NCBI RefSeq assembly: GCF_004348725.1
Contig: NZ_SMKR01000029.1
Coordinates: 1-52,897 of the forward strand
Direction: 5' to 3'
DNA from: Kribbella turkmenica
GTDB taxonomy: Bacteria > Actinomycetota > Actinomycetes > Propionibacteriales > Kribbellaceae
DNA length: 52,897 nucleotides
Below are positions 15,810-23,774 of the stretch, piece by piece (positions within the stretch are counted from its first letter, which is position 1; every line of letters begins with the position of its first letter). A program made the position numbers and the translations under genes. The notes beneath the pieces are model-generated. The model was not told the DNA's origin. It saw nothing but the letters and a program-made list of their open reading frames with translations, and made no database searches.

Positions 15810-16466
15810 GTGAGCTACCCACCGCCCGGTCCGCAGGATCAGCGTCCGCAGGACCGGACCCACGGCTACGTCCCGGGCTCGGCCGCGCCCGACTACGGCC
15901 GGCCGCCCCGGAAGAACCGCGCCGGGCTGATCATCACCCTGCTGCTGGTCCTACTGGTCGCCGTCCTCGGCGTCGGCGGCGTCGTCGCCTATCGCCTGAT
16001 CTCGGACAAGACCTCGTCGGCCCCTGACCCCTTCCGCACGTCGGCCGCACCGGCGTCGACCCCCGACCCGACGGTCCCGCCGTCGCAGCCGCCCAAGACC
16101 TCTCGACCGTCGGCCACCAAGCGACCTGTCACGCCCCGGCCGGTCGCCACTCCACCCGTTACCGGGTCACGCCCGAACGCCACCGAGCACGCCCGCCGCT
16201 TCGTTGCCCAGCTCAACGCGAACAACCCCACCGCGGCGGCCGCCCTCGCCTGCCAGAGCTCGAGACAACTGATCCGCACCCTCATGCGAACCCACCTTCA
16301 GCCGCCGACCAGCCTCACCACCGGCACCCCGATCGGTCAGCAGACCACCTTCGTGATCCCGCTCTCCGGCACCACCAGAGGCGCCACCGTCTCAGGCGTC
16401 GTCATCATCCACGACCTCGACGCCGAGCCACTCTGCGTCCGAGTCTTCAACCTCACCCCCCGCTGA
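15810..16466 (+). CDS. Single-pass membrane protein with proline-rich linker, function unknown
   Basis: 218 residues from GTG 15810. A cytoplasmic N terminus (PPPGPQDQRPQDR) precedes one transmembrane helix at about 38-62 (GLIITLLLVLLVAVLGVGGVVAY). A Pro/Thr/Ser-rich linker runs over about 75-115. The C-terminal domain (about 120-218) has the pattern ATEHARRFVAQLNANNPTAA, then a cysteine at ALACQSS and another at EPLCVRVF. It resembles the DUF4878/NTF2-like membrane-anchored proteins common in actinobacteria. No function can be given. Confidence 0.75.
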   Translation: MSYPPPGPQDQRPQDRTHGYVPGSAAPDYGRPPRKNRAGLIITLLLVLLVAVLGVGGVVAYRLISDKTSSAPDPFRTSAAPASTPDPTVPPSQPPKTSRPSATKRPVTPRPVATPPVTGSRPNATEHARRFVAQLNANNPTAAAALACQSSRQLIRTLMRTHLQPPTSLTTGTPIGQQTTFVIPLSGTTRGATVSGVVIIHDLDAEPLCVRVFNLTPR

Positions 16467-16576
16467 GCCGCGCACGAGCGGATCTGCTCATCCACCCCGG
16501 CGTTCTGTGATCGCGTGCCCCCAGTCCCTCCGCATGCGCCCACCACCGATGCCGACCGGACAGGCCGACCGCCGCC

Positions 16577-17524
16577 TCAGGCGGGCCCGAGGGCGCGGGC
16601 GGTGTCGTGGAGGTCCGACCCGGTCGGGAGGGTGGCGATGATGGGGGTGTCCAGGCCGTTGTCGAGGTAGCGGTTGATGTGGGCGCGGCACTCGGACGGC
16701 GTGCCGTGGACGATGAGGTCGTCGATGACTTCGGTCGGTACGGCGGCCATCGCGGCGTTGCGATCGCCGGCGGCCCAGGCTTCGCGCAGTTCCTTCATCG
16801 CCTCGCCGCGCCCCAGCCAGTCGTGGAAGGCGGCGTACCCGGGGACCGTCAGGTACGTCGCGATCAGGAAGCGGCCGATGTTGCGGGCCATCTCCGCGTC
16901 CTCGGTGACGCAGACGAAGATCCGGGCCGCCAGTTCCCTGTCCGGTCCGAGCTCGGCGCGGACCTGCCGGACGTCGTCCGCCGAGAGCCAGTTCGTGATC
17001 GCGCCGTCGGCCTCCCGGGCCGCGAGCCGCAGCATCTGCGGCCGGAGTGCGGCGAGCATGATCGCCGGCGGCACGTCCGGTGGCTTCTCCAGCCGGAACC
17101 GCCGGATGGTGAAGCTGTCGAACTCGCCGTCAACCCTCTCCCCGGCGAACGCCTGCCGGAGGAACCGCAGGACGTCCCGGGTCCGGGCCAGCGGCGGGTC
17201 GTACGCGATCCCGTTCCACCCGGTCACGATCGTCTCCGACGACGCCCCGATCCCGAGCACGAACCGTCCCGGCGCGAGGTCCGCCAGCGTCGCCGCACTC
17301 ATCGCCAACGCAGCGGGCCCCCGCGTGTGCACCGGTACGACGGCCGTCCCCAACCGGAGCCGCTCGTCCCACTCGGACGCGAGCACCAACGGGCTGAACG
17401 CGTCCGTGCCGGCCACCTCCGCCGACCACAGATCCGTGTACCCCAACGCGGCCAACTCGGCGATCAGCGCCCGGTGCTCGCGCAGCGGCACCCCGGTCAG
17501 CGGAACGGTCAGTCCCCACCGCAT
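16577..17524 (-). CDS. F420-dependent LLM-class oxidoreductase
   Basis: 315 residues from ATG 17524 (MRWGLTVPLTG). The luciferase-like monooxygenase fold is shown by GYTDLWSAEVAGTDAFSPLVLA, RLRLGTAVVPVHTRGPAALAMSAATL, and GRFVLGIGASSETIVTGWNG, typical of the F420-dependent actinobacterial branch. It would transfer hydride between F420 and a small organic substrate. It is the last gene of a minus-strand operon; its start overlaps the SDR stop (TGATG). The open frame extends upstream into the SDR gene, but that extension is a shadow. Confidence 0.9.
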   Translation of the reverse strand: MRWGLTVPLTGVPLREHRALIAELAALGYTDLWSAEVAGTDAFSPLVLASEWDERLRLGTAVVPVHTRGPAALAMSAATLADLAPGRFVLGIGASSETIVTGWNGIAYDPPLARTRDVLRFLRQAFAGERVDGEFDSFTIRRFRLEKPPDVPPAIMLAALRPQMLRLAAREADGAITNWLSADDVRQVRAELGPDRELAARIFVCVTEDAEMARNIGRFLIATYLTVPGYAAFHDWLGRGEAMKELREAWAAGDRNAAMAAVPTEVIDDLIVHGTPSECRAHINRYLDNGLDTPIIATLPTGSDLHDTARALGPA

Positions 17525-18267
17525 CAGATCATCCTCTTCAGCAACGGCAGCGGCGCGAACTTCATCACCCGCGCCAGCGGCACCCACGGCCACGGCGGCA
17601 CGTACGCCGTCGCCTTCTCGGCCTCGATCGCGGCGACGATCGCCCGTACGCCGGGAACGGTGTCCACGATCAGCGGCGTGTTCGCGACGTGGTCGTTCAT
17701 CTCGGACCGGATGTAGCCGGGATAGATCGTGCTGACCTTGATCGGCGTGCCGAGCAACTCCAGCCGCAGTCCTTCGGCCAGCGACGCCAGCCCCGCCTTC
17801 GTCGCGGCGTACGTGGTCACCGTCCTCGGCAGGCCGCGGAGCGCGGAGACGGAGGCGATGAAGGCCAGGTGGCCGGCGTTCCGGGCGCGGAACAGTCCGA
17901 GCGCGGCCTCGGCCTGGGCGAGCGCGCCGACGAAGTTCGTCATCGCGGTCTGCAGGTTGGCGTCGAACCGTCCGGTTCCGAGCGGCGCGCCCTTGCCGAG
18001 ACCGGCGTTCACCACGATCCGGTCCAGCGTCAGCTCGGCGTCGGCCTTCCGGAACACCTCGAAGACCTGCTCGTGGTCGTTCACGTCGAGGGTGTGGACG
18101 ACCACCGTCAGCCCCGGATGCCGTTCGGTCAGCTCGGCGCGCAACGCCTCCAGCCGGTCCTTCCGCCGCGCGGTCAGCACCAGGCTGCGGCCCTTCGCGG
18201 CGAACTGCCGGGCCATCTCCTCACCCAGCCCGGAGCTCGCTCCGGTGATCAGGACGTTGCGTCGCAT
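17524..18267 (-). CDS. Short-chain dehydrogenase/reductase
   Basis: 247 residues. The nucleotide motif GASSGLG (TGASSGLGEEMA) is followed by LDVND, NAGLG, the catalytic Ser in IASVSAL and YAATK (Tyr-x-x-x-Lys). The ATG at 18267 is preferred over the GTG three bases upstream because AGGA lies six bases before it. The C-terminal tail (YVPPWPWVPLARVMKFAPLPLLKRMI) is hydrophobic and basic and may touch the membrane, as in several actinobacterial lipid-related SDRs. It is the fifth gene of the acyl-CoA dehydrogenase operon. Confidence 0.9.
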   Translation of the reverse strand: MRRNVLITGASSGLGEEMARQFAAKGRSLVLTARRKDRLEALRAELTERHPGLTVVVHTLDVNDHEQVFEVFRKADAELTLDRIVVNAGLGKGAPLGTGRFDANLQTAMTNFVGALAQAEAALGLFRARNAGHLAFIASVSALRGLPRTVTTYAATKAGLASLAEGLRLELLGTPIKVSTIYPGYIRSEMNDHVANTPLIVDTVPGVRAIVAAIEAEKATAYVPPWPWVPLARVMKFAPLPLLKRMI

Positions 18268-18275
18268 CACTGTTC

Positions 18276-18881
18276 CTATCTATAGGAGAGCAATTCGGTG
18301 CCGTCGAGGTGGGCGTGCTCGTTGTAGCTCACCACGGTCAGGTCGCTGCGACCCGACACGACCTTGGTGATCGCCGTGTTGATCGTGACCGGGTTCAGAC
18401 TCGGCCACAGGTCGTCGCCACCGGACAGCAGCCGGCTCACGACCGCCGCGATCGGTCCGCCGGACGTGAACACGACCGCGGTCTCACCTTTTCCGAGTCG
18501 CTCCGCGGTACGCCGTATTGCCGCCTCCGAGCGTTCACAGAAGTCCGCGAAGCTCTCGGTGTAGCCGTCGCCACCCCGGACCCATCGCTCGGTCGCAGCC
18601 GTGAACATCTCCTGGAAGTACGCCGGTTTGTGGGCGACGATGATCTCCTCGTGGTCGAACTCGTCGAAGCCCCGGTCGATCTCGGGCGCGAACCCCGCGA
18701 GCGCCGCGGTCTGCGCGTGCCGCCGCATCGAGCCGGACACCACCACCGCCGGCGAGACTCCGCGAGCGACCAGAGTCTTGCCGAGCAGGGCCGCCTGCCG
18801 CTCGCCCATCGGCGACAGCCGGTCGTAGTCACTCTTGCCGAACGACGCCTGCGCGTGCCGGATCAGGTAGACGGTCGGCAT
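18276..18881 (-). CDS. Histidine phosphatase (phosphoglycerate mutase-like) family protein
   Basis: 201 residues. The catalytic LIRHAQASFG motif is at the N terminus, with a conserved Arg in SGSMRRHAQTA, a Glu near FDEFDHEE, and a second His region as FTSGGPIAAVV, where family members usually have SHGG-like residues; here the His is replaced by Thr/Ser. That variant is seen in some members, so activity is plausible but not certain. The gene begins directly after the phosphotransferase stop and lies inside an operon with dehydrogenases, suggesting it acts on a phosphorylated intermediate made by the kinase-like partner. Confidence 0.85.
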   Translation of the reverse strand: MPTVYLIRHAQASFGKSDYDRLSPMGERQAALLGKTLVARGVSPAVVVSGSMRRHAQTAALAGFAPEIDRGFDEFDHEEIIVAHKPAYFQEMFTAATERWVRGGDGYTESFADFCERSEAAIRRTAERLGKGETAVVFTSGGPIAAVVSRLLSGGDDLWPSLNPVTINTAITKVVSGRSDLTVVSYNEHAHLDGTELLSYR

Positions 18882-19928
18882 TCAGCCCCTCATGATCCGG
18901 CGACAGCGCCGCTCGAGCAGGTTGACCGGGAGCCAGAGGCTCTTGAACCGCGGATTCCGGGTCTGCTTGTGGTGGTAGCGGTAGTAGATCTGCTGCGCGA
19001 TCACGGCCAGCCGGAACAGCCCGAACACCTCGTAGAAGGCCCAGTTCTCCGGTGTCAGTCCGGAGCGGTCCGCGTAGTACCGCACGATCTCGTCGCGCGA
19101 CGGCATGCCGGGCGCGTCCGACGGCTGCAGCCGGAAGCGGCGGAACGCCCAGTCGTCGTCGGCCTGCACCCAGTACGCGAGCGCACTGCCGAGATCCAGC
19201 CACGGGTCGCCGAGCGTCGCGAGTTCCCAGTCGAGAACGCCGACCACCGTCAACGGGTCGTCCGGCGCGAGCACGATGTTGTCGAGCCGGAAGTCGTTGT
19301 GGATCACGCAGGTGCCGCTGTCCGCCGGCTGGTTGGCGGCGAGCCAGGCCATCACGCGCTCGTAGCTGGGCACGTTCCAGGTCTTGGCCTTGCGGTAGCG
19401 GGCCGTCCACCCGGTGACCTGGCGTTCGACGTACCCGTCGCCGCGGCCGAGATCGGTGAGACCGGCCTGGCCGGCGTCCACCTGGTGGAGGTCGACCAGG
19501 ATGTCGATCATCGTGAAGCAGAGCTGCCGGGTCTGCTCCGGCGTCAGCTCCACGCCGAGCTCCTGCCGGCGCGGGATGGTGCCCTCGACCCGCTCCATCA
19601 CGTAGAACTCGGAGCCGATCACCTCGGTGTCATTGCAGTGGGCAACCATCTCGGGCACGTACGGGAACACCGGTTTCAGGGCTGCCTGGATGCGGTACTC
19701 CCGGGCCATGTCGTGCGCGCCCTTCGCCTTCGTCCCGGCCGGCGGACGTCGCAGGATCAGGTCGTGGCCGTCGTACCGCAGGAGGTAGGTCAGGTTCGAG
19801 GCGCCGCCGGAGAACTGCCTGACCTCCGGAAGCCCGGCCGGGAGCTCGGTGTGCTGCCGCAGCCAGCCGTCCATCGCCGGCACGTCGAAGGCGTCCTCGT
19901 CCCGGACCGCCCGAGCGCCATCACTCAT
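18882..19928 (-). CDS. Phosphotransferase (APH family; ACAD10/11 N-domain type)
   Basis: 348 residues. The aminoglycoside phosphotransferase-like fold is shown by FSGGASNLTYLLRYDGHDLILRRPP, the catalytic loop VIHNDFRLDNIVL (HxDxxxxN) and the metal-binding LDWELATLGDPWLDLG. In human ACAD10/11 and in many actinobacterial operons this kinase-like enzyme accompanies an acyl-CoA dehydrogenase and phosphorylates 4-hydroxy acyl-CoAs. Here it sits next to an acyl-CoA dehydrogenase, two SDRs and a phosphatase, so the same role is inferred. ATG 19928 overlaps the upstream SDR stop (a GTG at 19931 is also possible). Confidence 0.92.
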   Translation of the reverse strand: MSDGARAVRDEDAFDVPAMDGWLRQHTELPAGLPEVRQFSGGASNLTYLLRYDGHDLILRRPPAGTKAKGAHDMAREYRIQAALKPVFPYVPEMVAHCNDTEVIGSEFYVMERVEGTIPRRQELGVELTPEQTRQLCFTMIDILVDLHQVDAGQAGLTDLGRGDGYVERQVTGWTARYRKAKTWNVPSYERVMAWLAANQPADSGTCVIHNDFRLDNIVLAPDDPLTVVGVLDWELATLGDPWLDLGSALAYWVQADDDWAFRRFRLQPSDAPGMPSRDEIVRYYADRSGLTPENWAFYEVFGLFRLAVIAQQIYYRYHHKQTRNPRFKSLWLPVNLLERRCRRIMRG

Positions 19929-20706
19929 CACCGGAGTCGGCCCGCCCCCGGGCCCGGGCGGCGATCTTGCGCATCTGGCGGTCGTAGAGCGGCCGGGCGA
20001 ACCGCTTGGTCCGCCAGGCCATCAGCGCCGGCCGGTCCGGAATGATCAGGAACTGCTTCTTCTTGATCCCGGCGATCACCCCGGCGGCGATCTCCTCGGC
20101 CGACCGCGGCGACTTCTCGATCAGCTGCCGCGCGGTCGCACCCATCGCCGTGTCCGCGCCCCGGATCGAGTCGGCCAGGTTGGTCCGGAAGAACGACGGG
20201 CAGACCACCGACACGGTGACGTCGTACGGGTGCAGTTCGTGCGACAGCGTCTCCGAGAGCGCGACGACGCCGGCCTTGACCGTGTTGTACGAGCTCATCA
20301 TCGGCGGATGGACGAGCCCGGCCGCGGACGCGGTGTTGACGATGTGACCGGACCGTTGTCGCTTGAACACCGGCGTGAAGGCCCGGCAGCCGCGGACGAC
20401 CCCCATCAGGTTGATGTCGACGACCCGGTCCCACTCGTCCAGCGACTCGATGTCGATCCGGCCGCCGGTCGCGATCCCGGCATTGTTGAGCAGGATGTCG
20501 AGACCGCCCCAGTGCTGCTCACACCACTCGACCGCCTTGGCCCAGTCTCCCGGGCTGCGGACATCGAGCTCCAGGTACGACGCCCCGTCCTCCGGTCCGT
20601 CGACCGACACGTCGGAACTGAGCACCTGGTGGCCTTCGGCAACAAACTGGGAGACCAGAGCGGCGCCGAGTCCGCTGGCGCCGCCGGTGACGAGGACTCG
20701 GCTCAC
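19921..20706 (-). CDS. Short-chain dehydrogenase/reductase (classical)
   Basis: 261 residues from GTG 20706 (MSRVLVTGGASGLGAAL). The cofactor site is TGGASGLG, followed by NNAGIA, the catalytic Ser in NTASAAG, and YNTVK (Tyr-x-x-x-Lys). The C terminus (RTKRFARPLYDRQMRKIAARARGR) is basic. It is the second gene of the operon and starts inside the acyl-CoA dehydrogenase stop as GTGA. It probably reduces or oxidises a hydroxy- or ketoacyl intermediate. A very long open frame continuing upstream across the dehydrogenase is an artefact of GC-rich codon bias. Confidence 0.92.
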   Translation of the reverse strand: MSRVLVTGGASGLGAALVSQFVAEGHQVLSSDVSVDGPEDGASYLELDVRSPGDWAKAVEWCEQHWGGLDILLNNAGIATGGRIDIESLDEWDRVVDINLMGVVRGCRAFTPVFKRQRSGHIVNTASAAGLVHPPMMSSYNTVKAGVVALSETLSHELHPYDVTVSVVCPSFFRTNLADSIRGADTAMGATARQLIEKSPRSAEEIAAGVIAGIKKKQFLIIPDRPALMAWRTKRFARPLYDRQMRKIAARARGRADSGDE

Positions 20707-21944
20707 TTCGCCTCCCGGTACTGCGCCAGATACGGAGCCAACTCGAGCTTCGCGACCACGTTGCGGTGGACCTCGTCGGGCCCGTCCGCCAACCGCAGTG
20801 CCCGCGCACTCGTCCACGCCGCCGCGAGCGGGAAGTCGTCGGACAGCCCGCCGCCGCCGTGCAGCTGAATGGCCATGTCGATCACGTCCTGCGCCATCCG
20901 CGGGACGGCGACCTTGATCTGGCTCACCTCGCTCAACGCACCGGCGAGCCCCTTGGTGTCCAGCAGGTACGCCGTCTGCAGCACGAGCAACCGTGCCTGG
21001 TTGATCGCGATCCGGGCGTCCGCGATCCGTTCGCGGTTGCCGCCGAGATCGACCAGCGGCTTGCCGAACGCCGTCCGGCTGGTGCCACGCCGGAGGGTGA
21101 GCTCGAGCGCCTTCTCGGCCAGCCCGATCAGCCGCATGCAGTGGTGCACCCGGCCCGGACCGAGGCGGCCCTGCGCGATCTCGAACGCGCGGCCGAGCCC
21201 GACCAGGATGTTGCTCGCCGGCACCCGGACGTCGGTGAACGACACCTCGCCGTGGCCGTGCGGCTCGTCGTACTGGTGCATCGTGGGCAGCAGGCGCTCC
21301 ACCTTGACCCCGGGGGTGCTGCGGGGCACGAGCACCATCGTGTGCCGCGCGTACCGGTGGGCCCCGGGGTCGGTGCGGCCCATGAAGACGAGCAGCTCGC
21401 AGTCCGGGTGGCCGATGCCCGTGCTCCACCACTTGCGGCCGTTGATGACGACGTCGTCGCCGTCGAGGATCGCGGTCGCGGACATGTTGGTCGCGTCCGA
21501 GGAGGCGACGTCCGGCTCGGTCATGCAGAACGCGGACCGGATCGCGCCGTCCAGCAACGGCTCGAGCCATTGCTTCTTCTGCTCGGGCGTCCCGTACCGG
21601 AGCAGGACCTCCATGTTGCCGGTGTCGGGCGCGTTGCAGTTGAAGACGTACGGCGCCAGGAACGACCGCCCGGTGACCTCGGCGATCGGGGCGTAGTCGA
21701 CGTTCGGCAGGCCTTCGCCGTACTGCTCGTTGCCCGGCTCGGCGACCGGGAGGAACAGGTTCCAGAGTCCTTGCTCGCGGGCTTTCGCCTGCAGCTCCTT
21801 GAACACCGGCTGCGGGAGCCACGGGTCGGCGGCGGTCCTGGTCGCGGCGTGCAACTCCGCCTCGACCGGTTCGATCTCGGTCCGGATGAACTCCGCGACC
21901 CGGCCGACGAGCTCGTTCGCCCGGGCCGAATGTTCGAACTCCAT
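20703..21944 (-). CDS. Acyl-CoA dehydrogenase (ACAD10/11-like)
   Basis: 413 residues from ATG 21944, which has GAGGGGAG upstream. The FAD-binding signature AFCMTEPDVASSDATN, the substrate and flavin contacts GRKWWSTGIGHPD, the helix GTSRTAFGKPL and the C-terminal IQLHGGGGLSDDFPLA place it in the ACAD family. The presence of HGGGG and the neighbouring phosphotransferase resemble the ACAD10/11 split system for 4-hydroxy-acid degradation. It is the first gene of the operon, and a promoter and a TetR-like operator lie just upstream. Confidence 0.93.
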   Translation of the reverse strand: MEFEHSARANELVGRVAEFIRTEIEPVEAELHAATRTAADPWLPQPVFKELQAKAREQGLWNLFLPVAEPGNEQYGEGLPNVDYAPIAEVTGRSFLAPYVFNCNAPDTGNMEVLLRYGTPEQKKQWLEPLLDGAIRSAFCMTEPDVASSDATNMSATAILDGDDVVINGRKWWSTGIGHPDCELLVFMGRTDPGAHRYARHTMVLVPRSTPGVKVERLLPTMHQYDEPHGHGEVSFTDVRVPASNILVGLGRAFEIAQGRLGPGRVHHCMRLIGLAEKALELTLRRGTSRTAFGKPLVDLGGNRERIADARIAINQARLLVLQTAYLLDTKGLAGALSEVSQIKVAVPRMAQDVIDMAIQLHGGGGLSDDFPLAAAWTSARALRLADGPDEVHRNVVAKLELAPYLAQYREAK

Positions 21945-21966
21945 CAGGCTCCCCTCGGTCTTCTTG

Positions 21967-21996
21967 ACCGTAGCGCAGCGTCTAAGCAATGCTCAA
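21967..21996 (-). promoter_or_regulatory. Promoter of the acyl-CoA dehydrogenase operon with overlapping TetR operator
   Basis: On the minus strand TTGAGC (21996-21991) and TACGGT (21972-21967) are separated by 18 bases, giving a -35/-10 pair that would start transcription about 15 bases before ATG 21944. The -35 overlaps the near-palindrome TAAGCAATGCTCA (21983-21995; inner AGCA-A-TGCT perfect), a likely operator of the divergent TetR regulator. Confidence 0.55.
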
Positions 21997-22000
21997 TAGC

Positions 22001-22576
22001 GTGAGTCAGCGCTGGACCGCGGAGGATCGCCGCAAGCAACTGGTCCGGATCGGCCTGATGATGCTGCGCACGCAACCGATCCACGAGCTGTCGATCGACG
22101 CGGTCGCGGGCCAGGCCGGGATCTCGCGCGGGCTGCTGTTCCACTACTTCCCGAGCAAGCGGGACTACTACGTCGCGGTCATCTCGGCCGCCGGACGCCG
22201 GCTGCTGCGGGTCACCAAGCCGGACGAGTCGCTGCCGCCGCCCGAGCAGCTCCGGCAGATGCTGCTGGCTTTCGTTGCCTTCGTCACCCGTCGGCGGGAC
22301 GCCTACATCTCTTTCGTCCGCGGCGCCGCCGGCGGCGACAACTACGTCGTCGAGGTGTACGCCGAGACCCGCACGGGCCTCACCGACCGGGTGCTCGACG
22401 TGATCGGCTCTCCCCACGCGAACACCGCCGAACGCATGACGGTGCACGCGTGGTTCGCGTATGTCGAGGACCTGGCCATCGAGTGGTCCGGCCTGCCGGA
22501 GGAGGACCGCCCCACCACCGACGAAGAACTGGTCGATCACGCGATCGCGGCGCTCGAAGCGCTCCGGAAGTTGTGA
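22001..22576 (+). CDS. TetR-family regulator of the acyl-CoA dehydrogenase operon
   Basis: 191 residues from GTG 22001 (MSQRWTAEDRRKQLVRIGL). The N-terminal helix-turn-helix is IDAVAGQAGISRGLLFHYFPSKRDYYVAV, a textbook TetR motif. The ATG at 21989 would put the start inside the operator, so GTG is preferred. It is transcribed away from the acyl-CoA dehydrogenase operon across a 56-base intergenic region and is the probable repressor, with an acyl-CoA or related ligand bound by the C-terminal helices. A terminator-like stem follows. Confidence 0.88.
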   Translation: MSQRWTAEDRRKQLVRIGLMMLRTQPIHELSIDAVAGQAGISRGLLFHYFPSKRDYYVAVISAAGRRLLRVTKPDESLPPPEQLRQMLLAFVAFVTRRRDAYISFVRGAAGGDNYVVEVYAETRTGLTDRVLDVIGSPHANTAERMTVHAWFAYVEDLAIEWSGLPEEDRPTTDEELVDHAIAALEALRKL

Positions 22577-22601
22577 CCCCGGACCACATCCACCCCTCCC
22601 A

Positions 22602-22641
22602 AGCACCTCGCACCGCCTCAGCCACGCGGGTGCGAGGTGCT
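22602..22641. terminator. Perfect 13-bp stem-loop between convergent genes
   Basis: AGCACCTCGCACC (22602-22614) is perfectly complementary to GGTGCGAGGTGCT (22629-22641), with a 14-base loop. It lies between the end of the TetR gene and the end of the LacI gene and would serve both. There is no strong T tract. Confidence 0.8.
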
Positions 22642-23663
22642 CATGTGCCTGACGCTGCCGGGCCGGTGGACTCTCGGACGACCAACTCGGTCGCGAGCTC
22701 CACGTGCAGGGCTTCCAGGGCGTGGCGGTCGAGGAGGCGGGTGAGGAGGCTGACGGCCATCCGGCCCATCTCCTGCAGGGGCTGGCGAACGGTGGTCAGC
22801 TGAGGGGTCGTCGCCCGGCTGAGGTCGATGTCGTCGAAACCGGCGATCGACACCTCACCAGGAATCGAGAGACCGCGCTCGGCGGCCGCCTGGACCGCGC
22901 CGACGGCGGCCTTGTCGTTGAAGGCGACCAGGGCCGTCGGCCGCGGATCGAGGTCGAGCAACTTGGTCGCGGCGCGGTATCCGTGCGCCGTGGTCGGCTC
23001 GACGTGCCGGACCAGCACGGGCTCCGGAAGGATGCCGACGTCCGCGAGAGCGGCCGCATGACCGCTCAACCGCGCATCGGCCGCGAGCCACTCGCGTGGA
23101 CCCGCGATCACCCCGATCCGGGTGTGGCCGAGTGACGTCAGGTGCGCGGTGACCTGCCGGGCGCCCGAGTGATGGGCGGCCGAGACCGACGCGATGTCGC
23201 GCGGCAGCGTGGTCCTCGGATCGACCACGACGAACGGGAACCGCCGGCTGCTCAGCCGGACCAGGTCCGCACCCGGCTCCGGCGGCAGGATCAGGATCGC
23301 GCCGCCGACCCCGCGCTGAGCCGGCAGCCGCGACAACACCGGGTCACCAGCGGAGGCCTGCCCTGCGTTCAGGATCACCTGGCGCCCGTGCCGGTCGAGC
23401 GTCTCCGCGATCGACGACACGATCAGGCCGAAGTAGTCCGTCAGCACGTACGGGCACCGGACGTACACCGCTCCGTCGACGGGCTTCGGCGTACCACCGC
23501 GAGGACTCGGCGCACGCAGCCCGAGCTCCTCGACGGCCCGCTCCACCAGTCGCCGGGTCTCCGGGGCCACTCTCCCCTGCTGGTTGAGCACCCGGGACAC
23601 GGTGGCGATCGAAACTCCGGTCGCCGCCGCGACATCGCGAACGGTTGCGCGATCCCTAGGCAT
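22641..23663 (-). CDS. LacI-family regulator
   Basis: 340 residues. The N-terminal HTH TVRDVAAATGVSIATVSRVLNQQG with hinge helix is diagnostic. The rest is a periplasmic-binding-protein-like sensor with GYRAATKLLDLDPRPTALVAFND and GEVSIAGFDDIDLSRATTPQLTTVRQP. It is divergent from a secreted GH30 glycosidase, so it most likely represses that gene until a sugar inducer appears. ATG 23663 has no strong ribosome site. No clear operator palindrome could be picked out in the 111-base divergent gap. Confidence 0.93.
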   Translation of the reverse strand: MPRDRATVRDVAAATGVSIATVSRVLNQQGRVAPETRRLVERAVEELGLRAPSPRGGTPKPVDGAVYVRCPYVLTDYFGLIVSSIAETLDRHGRQVILNAGQASAGDPVLSRLPAQRGVGGAILILPPEPGADLVRLSSRRFPFVVVDPRTTLPRDIASVSAAHHSGARQVTAHLTSLGHTRIGVIAGPREWLAADARLSGHAAALADVGILPEPVLVRHVEPTTAHGYRAATKLLDLDPRPTALVAFNDKAAVGAVQAAAERGLSIPGEVSIAGFDDIDLSRATTPQLTTVRQPLQEMGRMAVSLLTRLLDRHALEALHVELATELVVRESTGPAASGT

Positions 23664-23716
23664 TTGTTACATCACCGTGTTTCACGCTCAGCACTCTACG
23701 CCGCCGCTCCCAGATC

Positions 23717-23722
23717 TTGACA
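23717..23722 (+). promoter_or_regulatory. Possible -35 of the GH30 gene
   Basis: A perfect TTGACA lies 53 bases before ATG 23775, but no convincing -10 hexamer follows at 16-18 bases (TTTCCT is the best). It marks the probable promoter region between lacI and the glycosidase. Confidence 0.3.
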
Positions 23723-23774
23723 GCGCCCGCGCCCGAGCGTTTCCTGTGGCCGTTTGTTTCATTCGAGGAGTGCG

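Noticed and set aside
23664..23774. LacI operator palindrome in the GH30 divergent gap
   Set aside because: Only a short CGTG/CACG pair (around 23676-23686) was found, too weak to call.
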